Assembly: GCA_963845495.1 (NCBI GenBank)
Contig: CAWJTH010000207.1
Span: 1-64,000, forward strand
Origin: JAZKFT01 sp963845495
GTDB taxonomy: Bacteria > Bacteroidota > Bacteroidia > Chitinophagales > Chitinophagaceae
DNA: 64,000 nucleotides
Reading direction: 5' to 3'
The notes under the pieces are model-generated. The model was given only the letters and a program-made list of their open reading frames with translations. It was not told where the DNA came from and searched no databases. Positions 27,828 through 37,200 of the stretch are shown in pieces. A program made the position numbers and the translations under genes. Positions within the stretch are counted from its first letter, which is position 1. Each line of letters starts with the position of its first letter.

Positions 27828-30731
27828 TTATTTACCTGGATTTAAATTTAATTTAGGTTTTAATTCGTCTGGACTATCTTTTGTAAAAGTACTGAATTGT
27901 TCTTTAGATGGTGTTTGTGTTAAATCTCTAATCAATGCTACATCAATTGTTGTGGCAGGTGCAAATTTATCTGATTCCATATATTTAACAATGCTGGCAA
28001 ACAACTGTTGCGCAGCAGGTTTATTTTGAAGATCGGGTGACAAATCTGCGCTGGTCACCATTAGTTTTCCATTTCCCACCTTGCACTCGAAAACCTGTGC
28101 CAGCCTACGGTTTAGGAACCAAGTGTCGATTGGTTGAATTAAAGGCCTAAAGCTTTGTGGGAAATCTTCCAAGTGCATTACCTGCGCTTTATTTACAATT
28201 TCCCACCATTGCAAATTACTATGGTTTTCTGTTGGGAAAGAATTGTACATCGGATGCTTATCATCGGTTACAAAACCTAAGGTGTGCGGCGGCCGCATTT
28301 TAAACCAACTCGTATTCCAAAAAACCGGCGTAAATTGTTGGATAATTTCTTTTCCTTTTACTACTTTGCCTGCAATATTTAAAAATACTTTTCCGCCTTT
28401 ATTTAAAATTTCTTCCGCTTTATTATCCAATGTATCGGTGAAATAAATATCTTTTAAATCAATTGTTTTTTTAGCAGGATAAACCCAAATTTCATAATGG
28501 TTTTTAATATCTGTTCCTGCTAACGAAAGCATCAAGGTTAATTTAGTTGGTACCTTAATATTTAAAAATGATTGGGTTATTTTTCCTATTTCCGAATTAC
28601 CAAAATCAATTTTATTTAATTTAAATACGCCATTTACCAATTGCTTTTTATCATCTATTAATTGCCAATTAATTACTGCATTTTTAAAAGGCGATTTACC
28701 GTAATTAAATATTTCAATATTTGCATTTAAAGTTTCGGCATCGGTATAAACAAATTTTGGCAACTTGGCCAACAAAACGGTACTGTTGCAAAACTCCCTA
28801 AATTCAGCAGCGGTAGTATATCCTTTTTCTTCCCAAAATGCATCCAAGGTTCCCACAATTGCTGTGCCTTGGCCAGGAAAATCTTGCAAGCCCAACATTT
28901 GAAAACCTGCCAATCCATCAGTCCTACATTCCTTTTCCAATTCATATTTGTAGCAAAGCGTTTGTAATTTTCCAGAGGCCATTAAAAATTTATCGGCCAT
29001 GTCGGCCATGCCCCTGTCGGCCAAATCTTCTTGAAATAATTCAAAATTTTTTGCCCGATAATTACCTGTGTATTTTTTTATTTCTTTTAAATTTGGATAC
29101 ACACACCATTGTCCCATTTCGTGCGTAACATAAGGCATAGCAAACTTTTCGATGGCCGAATGAAAATCGCTTTCCGATTCTGGTTCTTTATTCCAATCCA
29201 ATCCCCGAGAACCGGATTTTATCATGTACTGATTCGACGGAACCAAAGGCCAACTCATAGCTACAGATGCGCCTGTGTAAACGCGGCGGGTTGAATCGGC
29301 ATTTTTCCAAAAGGCAATAAAATCTGCCAAATATTTTGCTTGGTTCCGTCCGGCAGGCTCGTTGCCAGCGCTTAGCATACAAAACGAAGGATGATTGCCA
29401 TATTGTTTTACCATGCGGCTGGTTTCATCCATCAAATATTTGTCGATAAACCGCCCATCGCCCAGCGACGTGCCGTGGTTTGGCCAACTTGGCCCTTCGG
29501 GTTGTAAGTAAAATCCCACACGGTCCGCGGCGTCAAAAGCAGCTTCAGGCGGACAAAACGAGTGGAACCGCATGTGATTCAACCCGTAAGTTTTAGCTAC
29601 TTTAAAGATCCTTTCCCAAGCCGGTTCGTCCATTGGCGGATGGCCCGTGAGTGGAAATTCGCAATTATTTACCGTTCCGCGTAAAAAAACCGGGCGGCCG
29701 TTTACTTGAAAATGTGTGCCGGCAATATCAAATTTGCGCATCCCGAATTGCGTTTTCTTTTCATCTTTATTGCCTTGCGCATCAATTAACGACACGGTGA
29801 GTTTGTACAACGGCTGGTTAAATTCGTCCCAAAGCTGTGCATCTTTTCCAATATTGATGGTTGTTTCAATTGTATCGGTTTTCCCAACAAAAGAAAAATT
29901 GCTTAAACCTTTTGCAGGCACGGCAATTTGGGATGAATTAAAAATGCTGGCAATTAAATTTATTTTGCCCGATTTACTAGACCCAACATCCGATTGCAAA
30001 GCAATTCTCACTTTTACGGTTTTACTATCGATATTTGGAAAAACCTGCACATCACTAATCCAAATTAATGGCTTTGCATTTAATTCCATTTTACCGATGA
30101 TCCCGTTCCAATTCCCTTCGGTATGGTCGGTTACGCTATGCGAATCGGGCCCTACATTTTGGTCTTTCAAGCGGTTGTCAATCCGGATACTGACAGTGTG
30201 TTTTCCCGAAGCTAAATTTCCTAAGTCATATTCATGTGGTGTGGTTAAACTATTTTGTTTGCCAATTTCTTGTCCATCAACAAATAAAGTGGTTTGAATA
30301 TGCGCCCTTTCTAAAAACAAATTAATGTGTTTACCCTTCCAAACGGCAGGAACTTCTATATCTTTTTGATACCACGCAACGCCCACATAATATTTTAATG
30401 GTGTTAAAAAGAATGGCACTTTTATATTGCCGGGCTGGCGGTATTTGGCCATGCGTGGATTAAAAAACCAAGAACTATCGTAAATACTAGCTGTCCATTT
30501 AGTGTATAAAGTTACTTCGTTTCCTTTGCGGTTATCAAGCATAGAACCAGGCAGGTCAACGGTTTCAGCCAATTTGTTGCTGAACCATTTTTCAGAAATG
30601 CCTTTGTCTAACGAATCGATTTGAAATTGCCACCGGCCAGCCAAATTGATTGAACTTAGGCTTTGCGTAAAACCATTTACAAACAGTAAAACAAACAAAA
30701 AGACTAAGTAAGTAGTTAAAACTTTCTTCAT
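27828..30731 (-). CDS. Glycoside hydrolase family 2 enzyme (beta-galactosidase-like)
   Basis: About 967 residues from the ATG at 30731 (MKKVLTTYLVFLFVLL...); the open frame begins five codons upstream. After the signal peptide comes a sugar-binding jelly roll (about 35-225, including GVAWYQKDIEVPAVWKGKHI), an Ig-like sandwich (about 225-340) and a TIM barrel (about 340-640). Candidate acid/base Glu is in SAGNEPAGRN (about residue 458) and candidate nucleophile in YVTHEMGQW (about 538). The C-terminal 300 residues are beta-rich. It would remove a terminal sugar such as galactose, or a uronic acid or other sugar from pectin side chains; exact specificity is not readable. It is the most upstream gene of the pectin locus. 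Confidence 0.88.
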   Translation of the reverse strand: MKKVLTTYLVFLFVLLFVNGFTQSLSSINLAGRWQFQIDSLDKGISEKWFSNKLAETVDLPGSMLDNRKGNEVTLYTKWTASIYDSSWFFNPRMAKYRQPGNIKVPFFLTPLKYYVGVAWYQKDIEVPAVWKGKHINLFLERAHIQTTLFVDGQEIGKQNSLTTPHEYDLGNLASGKHTVSIRIDNRLKDQNVGPDSHSVTDHTEGNWNGIIGKMELNAKPLIWISDVQVFPNIDSKTVKVRIALQSDVGSSKSGKINLIASIFNSSQIAVPAKGLSNFSFVGKTDTIETTINIGKDAQLWDEFNQPLYKLTVSLIDAQGNKDEKKTQFGMRKFDIAGTHFQVNGRPVFLRGTVNNCEFPLTGHPPMDEPAWERIFKVAKTYGLNHMRFHSFCPPEAAFDAADRVGFYLQPEGPSWPNHGTSLGDGRFIDKYLMDETSRMVKQYGNHPSFCMLSAGNEPAGRNQAKYLADFIAFWKNADSTRRVYTGASVAMSWPLVPSNQYMIKSGSRGLDWNKEPESESDFHSAIEKFAMPYVTHEMGQWCVYPNLKEIKKYTGNYRAKNFELFQEDLADRGMADMADKFLMASGKLQTLCYKYELEKECRTDGLAGFQMLGLQDFPGQGTAIVGTLDAFWEEKGYTTAAEFREFCNSTVLLAKLPKFVYTDAETLNANIEIFNYGKSPFKNAVINWQLIDDKKQLVNGVFKLNKIDFGNSEIGKITQSFLNIKVPTKLTLMLSLAGTDIKNHYEIWVYPAKKTIDLKDIYFTDTLDNKAEEILNKGGKVFLNIAGKVVKGKEIIQQFTPVFWNTSWFKMRPPHTLGFVTDDKHPMYNSFPTENHSNLQWWEIVNKAQVMHLEDFPQSFRPLIQPIDTWFLNRRLAQVFECKVGNGKLMVTSADLSPDLQNKPAAQQLFASIVKYMESDKFAPATTIDVALIRDLTQTPSKEQFSTFTKDSPDELKPKLNLNPGK

Positions 30732-31051
30732 ATGCAAGCATTTCAATCTTCGATATTAGTGCACTACCGGTGATTGCGTGTCATGTAGTGTCCTGAAAAT
30801 ATAATTTGGGCCGGAGATCTTTTATAAATATAAGGTTAAAGTTAGGGCCATGAGTGTTCGAAAATTAAAAGGCGGTACTTTAAGTTGTTGTCTTCCCGAA
30901 AAGGTGAATGACCTTGTTCGGCTTAACAAGTTCATATCTCATTATTGATTGGTTCTCATAAGTTGATACGCTAATAACTGTCATAAGATTTGAACAAAAC
31001 ATACACAAACTTTAAAATAAATTACATTCGTTAGACAAGAATCTAGATTTT

Positions 31052-31831
31052 ATGTTACGAGTTTTGTCTTTTCAGATCGCGGATAGTATCGACATTAAAC
31101 AATTCAGGATAAATTTTACGGCTGAAATATATTTCGCGGATAACGATGAACTGTTCTATCAAACAGCAGAGGACAAATTCATATACGTTTTTAAATTTGG
31201 CATTGTTTGTTTCCTAAACTATAGTGAAGTGGAAATGTCGGCATTTATACAATTGCTCACACCATATTGCAGGCGCATGTTAGGGACTAGGTTAAGCGAA
31301 GAATTCGAGATCGGCACAAATGCACCAAGCATGAAATTCGGGTACAATAAAATTGAAATAAAAGGCGCCGGAATAGAAAGCCTACGGCTTATTATGTTGA
31401 ATGTTTCACAATCTGTGGCGCTTGACCATTATTCCCAACAAACCAACATTTTGCTTGAGGAAACCAACCGCCATACCCAAGTATTGGAGCTTAAGGGAAA
31501 ATTGGACCTATCCAGTACGGACCTGAAAAAATTTATTGGGCGAACGCTTAACCTGAAAAATAGGATTGCTGAAAACCTATATATTTTTGATTCGCCCGAT
31601 GAAACTTGGGAAGATGAAAACCTGAACAAATTGGATATTGGACTTAAAAAAACGTTCGACCTACAGGTTCGCTTCCGAAATATTTCTGAAGGCTTGGGCA
31701 TCGTGAAAGAAAATTTTGAACTGTTCAAAGACCTGCTCCAAAGCCGAAACAGCATCGTGTTGGAATGGATCGTAATCATCCTTATTTTGATAGAGGTACT
31801 CAATGTGATAATCGATAAGATATTTAAGTAG
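31052..31831 (+). CDS. RMD1/YagE family (DUF155) protein
   Basis: 259 residues. The N-terminal half carries the family-like stretch YVFKFGIVCFLNYSEVEMSAF, and the C-terminus has a coiled helical region followed by one hydrophobic helix (NSIVLEWIVIILILIEVLNVI) and a short basic end. This layout, with a soluble domain and one C-terminal membrane anchor, matches the RMD1/YagE (DUF155) family. Bacterial members have no settled function. Divergent from the GH2 gene across a 320-bp gap, so probably not part of the pectin locus. Confidence 0.75.
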   Translation: MLRVLSFQIADSIDIKQFRINFTAEIYFADNDELFYQTAEDKFIYVFKFGIVCFLNYSEVEMSAFIQLLTPYCRRMLGTRLSEEFEIGTNAPSMKFGYNKIEIKGAGIESLRLIMLNVSQSVALDHYSQQTNILLEETNRHTQVLELKGKLDLSSTDLKKFIGRTLNLKNRIAENLYIFDSPDETWEDENLNKLDIGLKKTFDLQVRFRNISEGLGIVKENFELFKDLLQSRNSIVLEWIVIILILIEVLNVIIDKIFK

Positions 31832-32351
31832 GTGAAATTGGGTTTGAAAAAATGCTATGACATTTGCCGCACATTTTAATTGACAACTATTGCAACCATT
31901 CAAAAAAATTTATCATATAAGCGAGCAAGGTAATATCCAAATGTTTATTCCCCCGACCATCCCTTTCTGTATTTGAAGGGTTGGATCGTGATGTTGTTTT
32001 TGCTATTTCAGAAAAGCTTTTGCATAACTATCTTTTTCCGAGAGATTGACCAAGGGTTTGCTATTACGCAACACCGCGAGTTACTGAAACCTTTTGTAAA
32101 AAATACCGACCTGCATTTTTTAATGCTTGAAAGTACAGGCGTTAAAAATGCAAGTTGAAAACCTGTTTTAAGACTATCACAAACACTTTCGTTTTCTCAT
32201 AGTTTTGGTTAACTAAGTAACAGTCTTCCCTAGGCTGTTATTTTTTCGTTTATATCAATTGATTAAACCAAACATATATTATTTCTTTGGATGATCTAAA
32301 TCTCCTTCTTCTGGATTTATTAGATTAAAAGAAATGTTCAATTTTTAACGG
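31832..32351. other. Gap without recognised gene
   Basis: 520 bp between the RMD1-family gene and the catalase-like gene. A 61-codon plus-strand frame at 31973-32158 (MKGWIVMLFLLF...) is not recognised, has no visible upstream signals, and could be a remnant. Nothing else was found. Confidence 0.3.
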
Positions 32352-33344
32352 CTATTGCCGCCCCTTCACCGAAATTGGATATGCTTTTGAGCGGAAATCA
32401 AGCATTGGGTCGGCAGTTTCTATACCGTCGGGAATATTGTTTGGCATAAACGAAAGCGCCTTGTCGCCAGTTGTTGAATTATCAGCCAAGTTTTTAATTT
32501 CGATTATGCCCAGTAATACCTTCTTACGGTCGGCAGGCCATGCAATTGACGGGTCATCTGTTTTATCGCCGGTTTCTGCAATCTGTGCGTACATTTTAAA
32601 TCTGATGGCACTTTTAGCAACATGGGTTTTTATTTCATTTTGCAGGTATTCAGAGCCCGCTTTCGCCATTTCCTCCGCCGTCAATAACTGCTCGCCGCCT
32701 TCGGGAACAAATTGATAGCGGATGATATGTGACAACCCTTTTGCATTTGTGAACTTAAACGAATTCACCCCAAAATAACTGATAGCTGCATAGCTGGACG
32801 GATTTTTTTGGGTGGTTAAAAACGTTTTTGCAATGGGATGTGAACCTAAGAATTTATCAAGGTCTGTTGGCTTTGCGGCATTTGCGCCACTGGTGCTAAT
32901 GGCCAAAAGCAGTTCACGGAATTGATCGGTATTAGGCGTTGGGAAACCATTGAAACTATGGCTAATAACATCGGTACTTCTGCCGTCATCCATTTGAAAC
33001 TTTATTGCCAAGCCACGCGGATTTGCCAATCCAATGTTATCGGGTATATCGGGAATGCCGGTAAAGTCAGAAAACCGCACCGTAACCTTACTGCTTTTTC
33101 TTTGCAAATGAAAAGCAGTTGATAACGAAGCGGCTTGGGCATCAGGCGTAAATGTTCCTTCCAAGATAATCCCTTTGGCATGCACGGCCCTTGAATGATG
33201 GTCACCAAATGCTGAATGCAGGGCATCTACCAACTGGGCGGGGGTAGATGACTGGCTGCTATCTTGCGCCTGCAGATTAGATGCAGTAAAAAATGTTGCA
33301 GCTGTTGCAAGGGAAGCTGTTCTTAACAATTGGATTCTTTTCAT
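32352..33344 (-). CDS. Catalase-like heme peroxidase (SrpA type)
   Basis: 330 residues with a Sec/Tat-like N-terminus (about 1-26, ending SNLQAQD). It is shorter than typical full catalases and fits the small catalase-related SrpA-like group. Visible family features: the distal His region SRAVHAKGIILEGTFTP, VRFSDFTGIPDIPDN, NPRGLAIKF, SFNGFPTPNTDQF, and the proximal RxxxY motif FRSKAYPIS near the C-terminus that supplies the heme-ligating Tyr. Predicted role is periplasmic heme-dependent peroxide removal, or organic peroxidation as in other small catalase relatives. Divergently placed from the alpha/beta hydrolase with 233 bp between them. Confidence 0.85.
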   Translation of the reverse strand: MKRIQLLRTASLATAATFFTASNLQAQDSSQSSTPAQLVDALHSAFGDHHSRAVHAKGIILEGTFTPDAQAASLSTAFHLQRKSSKVTVRFSDFTGIPDIPDNIGLANPRGLAIKFQMDDGRSTDVISHSFNGFPTPNTDQFRELLLAISTSGANAAKPTDLDKFLGSHPIAKTFLTTQKNPSSYAAISYFGVNSFKFTNAKGLSHIIRYQFVPEGGEQLLTAEEMAKAGSEYLQNEIKTHVAKSAIRFKMYAQIAETGDKTDDPSIAWPADRKKVLLGIIEIKNLADNSTTGDKALSFMPNNIPDGIETADPMLDFRSKAYPISVKGRQ

Positions 33345-33577
33345 GACTGGAATTTTAAATGGCGATTGAAGAAATTAAAAAAACGAAGGTATTGTTGGGC
33401 ATAAGTGTTATCAATAGCCGCATTATGGTATTTGTTGTCTGTTTTACAGCTATCTTATTTCACTCTGAAATCCTGTAAAATGGAGCCGATAAACAATACA
33501 GCTTTATCCATAATTCAGCCATTGCCCCAGCTTGGCAGGTATTTCACCTTTGAAGAATAAATTTTAAAACCATTTGT

Positions 33578-34498
33578 ATGAAAAAAAACCTGATTATCCT
33601 GTTGCTCATAACATCCACCCTATTTGTTTTTGCGGGTTGCTCAAAAGATGACAATACATTGCCTGTAAACACATTTGTTTTGGTGCACGGTGCGTGGCAA
33701 GGGCCTTACGTATGGGCAACCGTAAAAACGCTGTTGGAAAGTAAGGGACAAAAAGTAATAGTTGTGGAGTTGCCGGGCCACGGTGCCGACACTACTGCCC
33801 CCGTCACACTATCGATTAATGCTTATCGCGATAAAGTAATTGCCGCTATCAATAACGCCACCGGCAAAGTGATACTGGTGGGGCATAGTATGGGTGGCGT
33901 GGTGGTATCAGCAGTGGCGGAACAAATACCCGACCGCATACAAAAACTGGTGTATGTAGGCGCTTTTTTGCCGGCCAACGGCCAATCGTTATTGGACCTT
34001 GCATATCAGGATAAACAATCATTACTGGGCGCTTCGCTCCGGCCTTCGGCAGACCAACTTACGCTGGATATTGTTCGGGAAAATATTGTTTCTATTTTTT
34101 GCCAAGATGCGCCAGACTCCATTAAAAATTTGGTCGTTTCCAAATTTAGGGTCGAACCTGCCATTCCTTTTACCAACAAGGCCGTGCTTACCGATGCCAA
34201 TTTTGGCAAGGTTGATAAATGTTACATCAACACATTGCAGGATCATGCAATCGGGATGGATTTGCAAACTGCAATGTTGACGGCGGCGCATATCACCAAA
34301 GTATATTCGGTCAATTCGGGGCATTCCCCGTTCTTATCAAAACCAAATGATTTGGTGGATATTTTCTTTGACATCGGTTTTTATATACTCGGGGCGGATA
34401 AACTTTTTTACATAAAGTTCTCCCTGCCTGTATTCAAGCAGTTCGGTAATCTCTTCACCTACGGGCCTCAGGCCGCTCACATCCTCAGCAGGCGTTAA
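33578..34498 (+). CDS. Lipoprotein alpha/beta hydrolase, 3' end replaced by IS66 sequence
   Basis: 306 codons, of which about the first 262 look native. Lipobox Cys21 (FVFAGCSKDD). The fold is an alpha/beta hydrolase: oxyanion-loop HGAWQGPYVW, nucleophile elbow VGHSMGGVV with Ser104, and catalytic His in VNSGHSPFLSKP. This resembles the small esterase/methylesterase (EstC, salicylate-esterase-like) branch. After PNDLVDI the frame runs antisense through the IS66 transposase remnant and ends there, adding about 45 foreign residues. Because the catalytic His and most of the last helix remain, the enzyme could still fold, but this is uncertain. Confidence 0.75.
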   Translation: MKKNLIILLLITSTLFVFAGCSKDDNTLPVNTFVLVHGAWQGPYVWATVKTLLESKGQKVIVVELPGHGADTTAPVTLSINAYRDKVIAAINNATGKVILVGHSMGGVVVSAVAEQIPDRIQKLVYVGAFLPANGQSLLDLAYQDKQSLLGASLRPSADQLTLDIVRENIVSIFCQDAPDSIKNLVVSKFRVEPAIPFTNKAVLTDANFGKVDKCYINTLQDHAIGMDLQTAMLTAAHITKVYSVNSGHSPFLSKPNDLVDIFFDIGFYILGADKLFYIKFSLPVFKQFGNLFTYGPQAAHILSRR

Positions 34499-34879
34499 TC
34501 GTATTTCTTCCCTGCGTAAATGAGAGGGCAATGGATTGCGGCCGGGATGGTTTACCCTTACAGCTGTTTGCCTTACCTCGTGTGCCTTTACCTGGCGGAT
34601 GTTTTCTACCACTACCTCACCAAGCTTATCCTTTTCGAATAAAGCGATCTGCAGGGCATTGCTGTTAGGATCAACTTTAAACTTTTCCTGCTTGCCGCCG
34701 AAAATAAATTTTTGTAGTTCCTGTACCTGTAAGCGCAGTAAAACAATTAACTGGCCTTGCTCATCAACCGTATGTTGCCAGGTCGCATTTACTTGAAGCT
34801 GTTGCTCGTAGAGGCTTTTAAAATCGATATGTTGCGCGGTAGAATTGATACAGGACAACAGGCAATTATTATGCCACAC
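34337..34879 (-). pseudogene. tnpC: IS66 transposase TnpC, N-terminal fragment
   Basis: The frame encodes about 180 residues where full TnpC is around 500. The visible part has the leading coiled region (VLLRLQVQELQKFIFGGKQEKF), the typical IS66 zinc-finger/linker domain (HPGRNPLPSHLRREEIRLTP) and the start of the following segment (LYVKKFIRPEYI). The DDE catalytic domain is missing. The last roughly ten residues (DVKENIHQIIWF) are antisense to the hydrolase gene and mark the deletion junction. Confidence 0.85.
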
Positions 34880-34910
34880 AGTTCAATGTAATCCAATACA
34901 GCAAAGGGTT

Positions 34911-35264
34911 TCAGGGCTTTGTTGCAAACCTTTTCCTGTGGATCACCGAGCGCAGGACAACCCCTTGTAAAATGTGCTGCAACTGCAGGTTCGTAAGCAG
35001 GACACCGTTCGCATCCTGATCAAAACCAGGTTGCTCAAAGGTACCTTTCTCCAACCTTTTTTCATACAGCGCAAAACCATCCCTGTCCCATTGCAACAGT
35101 TTGATCTGGTTATGCCGCTTGTTGATGAACACAAAAACATCACCATTCAGCACATCTTTCTTTAGCTCGTCCTGCACGATACCGCAGAGGCCATAACAGC
35201 CTTTGCGCATATCCACAACCTGGTTATAGAAATAATAACGCTCATGGGAACTCAGGTGCAACAT
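34911..35264 (-). CDS. tnpB: IS66 accessory protein TnpB
   Basis: 117 residues. It has the characteristic Orf2 features: YNQVVDMRKGCYGLCGIV near the start, NGDVFVFINKRHNQIKLLQWDRDGF in the middle (the FxNxxxxxxKLLxWDxxG pattern) and YEKRLEKGTFE. TnpB is required for IS66 transposition in an unknown way. It follows tnpA with a one-base gap and appears intact, but its partner transposase is truncated. Confidence 0.92.
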   Translation of the reverse strand: MLHLSSHERYYFYNQVVDMRKGCYGLCGIVQDELKKDVLNGDVFVFINKRHNQIKLLQWDRDGFALYEKRLEKGTFEQPGFDQDANGVLLTNLQLQHILQGVVLRSVIHRKRFATKP

Positions 35265-35265
35265 A

Positions 35266-35553
35266 TCAGCTAACCAGTTTTTTCACATAGTCAGCCGGTG
35301 GCAGATTTTCAAAACAAACACGTGCGCCGTTGGCAAAGGCAATGTAAACAGGCACCGTTGTTACAGGGGGCGGGATACTGATAAACTTGCCACCGGTCTC
35401 TGCAGGTTCCCGACTTTTGGCCAGCCAATAGTAATAGTTGGAAGGGGTTATCTTATGTTCAAGGCAATAGGTGCGGACATTCAGGCCGCTGGCCTTACAG
35501 GCAGCAATGTGCGCTGCCATCTTTTCCCCGGTAGTTGCTTTCTTAGGTTCCAT
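35266..35553 (-). CDS. tnpA: IS66 accessory protein TnpA
   Basis: 95 residues with an N-terminal helix-turn-helix-like segment (HIAACKASGLNVRTYCLEHKI, then SNYYYWLAK) and a C-terminal part ending LPPADYVKKLVS, as in IS66 Orf1. It is the first gene of the element, 59 bp inside the inferred terminal repeat. It appears intact. Confidence 0.9.
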   Translation of the reverse strand: MEPKKATTGEKMAAHIAACKASGLNVRTYCLEHKITPSNYYYWLAKSREPAETGGKFISIPPPVTTVPVYIAFANGARVCFENLPPADYVKKLVS

Positions 35554-35564
35554 GAATGCAAAGG

Positions 35565-36356
35565 TCAGTACCTATATTTGGTATGGCAATACGGGGTTGG
35601 TAGAGGGGATACGATTAAAAAATGCTTGTCATTTAATAAAAGCGTTATTTCACTTTGGAGTGTGTTTGGAGAGTTTGAAATATGTCTGGCTAAAAGTATA
35701 CGGGTCTTGTCTGAAAACGACGGAAAGTTTTTTAAAACATATTCTTTGTTTTCAGACAAAATAAAATCAATAATTCCACTGTATACGGGATTTAAATCTG
35801 TTCGTTCTACTTTTTGTAGCCATTTAAGAATCGACAGGTTTTCAACAAAAGAATCAATAAATTGTGGTTTTTTGAAATTTTCAATTCCCTGAAATGCAGA
35901 CTGTCTAATTACTTGCACCCAATCAGCTAAACGATAGATGATAAATTGAATGGCTTTTCCGTTGTTGCAAACAGATAGTTTTTTTACAGCTTTCTCTCTA
36001 ATGTGACCACTGCTATTTAAGGATGCAATTGATAAAAGTTGAATAAACTGCTCTTGTGTAAATGTATTTTCGTAAAGGTCAATGTCAGATATTGATATCT
36101 CGCAATGTTTTAATGTATCGTAATATCCTTTTTTGGTTTCGATTTTTGCAAACAGTCCTATAATTGTATTGCAGGTTGCGTTTTGGATTTCTATGTTTTT
36201 GTCCTTTAAATATGGAATTAAACTGTGGATTGTTGTTGGGTATCCATTTTCTAAAATTTTAGACGAGGCGACAAGCCTTTCTTCAAGGTTGTCTTTTAGA
36301 AAAAACCAACCCTGTTTTTTATTACTTAAAATTTCTATGTAATCCCAAATGTCCAT
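35565..36356 (-). pseudogene. HEAT-repeat-like protein truncated by IS66
   Basis: The ATG at 36356 (MDIWDYIEILSNKK) is preferred; the frame is open ten codons further. Native sequence is helical repeat-like (HSLIPYLKDKNIEIQNATCNTIIGLF, ADWVQVIRQSAFQGI) and breaks at about 35613, the inferred IS66 boundary. The last 16 residues are IS66 sequence and the stop lies inside the element. The original C-terminus is not found on the other side of the IS, so it was deleted. Function is unknown; HEAT-type repeats usually bind proteins. Confidence 0.65.
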
Positions 36357-36581
36357 TTTGTTAAGTGTAGGTTGGCCGATAAACATACCGCCACCACAAA
36401 TATCTATGATATAACGAGGCTATATTTTAAAAATACTGCCATTGATAATCAATGAATAGTGGTATTGAAATAAATTGTCAAACGCTTTTAGGAAACAGAA
36501 ACAAAGGCTGGGTTTTAGGCGTAAGCAATTATAAATAATTTTATCTTCGGCACTTTCCAAACAAAAACAATCAAAACAATC

Positions 36582-37142
36582 ATGCTGCTTAAGTTGTTTA
36601 CTAAGAATCTGACAGTGCGTTTATCATTCTCTTTCTTAGTATTGTATTCCTGTAAAAAAGATAAAACTATTGCTGCACCCAACGGGTTAACCATTACCTC
36701 CATTGTAGATACAGGTTGCGCCAGTACTTATTTATATGCCATTGATATTGCCACCAAATCTTTAATATGGAAACTACAATCGGCCATCGGAACATCGACC
36801 GGCCTTACGGTGCTTGGCGCTTTTTCAAACCCTGTGGTGTGGAACGGTTCGGTATATGCCGGCGATATCAATAACCAGCTGTACTCTTTAAATGCAACCA
36901 CCGGAACAAAAAACTGGCAGTACAATGTTTCAGGTGTACAACTTGCCGCTGCACCCGGCCCAACCGTTGCAAACGGGGTATTGTTCGTAAACCGGCAAGA
37001 CAAAAAATTGTATGCCTTTAATACAACGAACGGTACCATCAAATGGACCTTTGAAACGGGTGATATCGTAAACTCGGAACCTTGTGTCGTTGACACACAA
37101 GGCAATGTATATTACCCCGGTAATTCAGGCGACCAAAACTAG
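36582..37142 (+). CDS. Short PQQ-type beta-propeller lipoprotein
   Basis: 186 residues with lipobox Cys24 (LVLYSCKKDK). Four PQQ-type repeats are visible (YLYAIDIATKSLIWKLQ, QLYSLNATTGTKNWQYN, KLYAFNTTNGTIKWTFE), too few for a closed seven- or eight-blade propeller. The end (PCVVDTQGNVYYPGNSGDQN) matches the end of the next gene (PCVVDANGNVFYSSFSGDVN), so the gene looks like an internally shortened paralogue. It is 58 bp upstream of that gene on the same strand. It may pair with it or be a decaying copy. Confidence 0.75.
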   Translation: MLLKLFTKNLTVRLSFSFLVLYSCKKDKTIAAPNGLTITSIVDTGCASTYLYAIDIATKSLIWKLQSAIGTSTGLTVLGAFSNPVVWNGSVYAGDINNQLYSLNATTGTKNWQYNVSGVQLAAAPGPTVANGVLFVNRQDKKLYAFNTTNGTIKWTFETGDIVNSEPCVVDTQGNVYYPGNSGDQN

Positions 37143-37200
37143 GATGCAGTTCTCTTTTGAACCGTAACATATAAATAAAATTTACACTTAATATTGCAGC

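Larger units (their letters stand above)
34365..35612 (-). mobile_element. IS66-family insertion sequence, truncated
   Basis: The complete right end, with tnpA and tnpB intact and the first third of tnpC, is present. The outer end is inferred at 35612 because the minus strand there begins GTATCCCCTCTACC, with the GTA start expected of IS66 ends, and the neighbouring gene's sequence resumes just outside. The left end is missing: within tnpC the sequence changes to the 3' end of the hydrolase gene near 34365. No matching left terminal repeat was found, so the element cannot move by itself. Confidence 0.8.

Noticed and set aside
29716..30297. 193-codon plus-strand frame opposite the GH2 gene
   Set aside because: Antisense shadow; the GH2 protein on the minus strand has full domain support.
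31973..32158. 61-codon plus-strand gene
   Set aside because: No family, no upstream signals, and sits in a low-information gap; recorded only within the gap entry.
36387..36581. CRISPR or tandem repeats in the gap after the HEAT-like gene
   Set aside because: Only scattered short AT-rich words were seen, without regular spacing. No array was found anywhere in the window.
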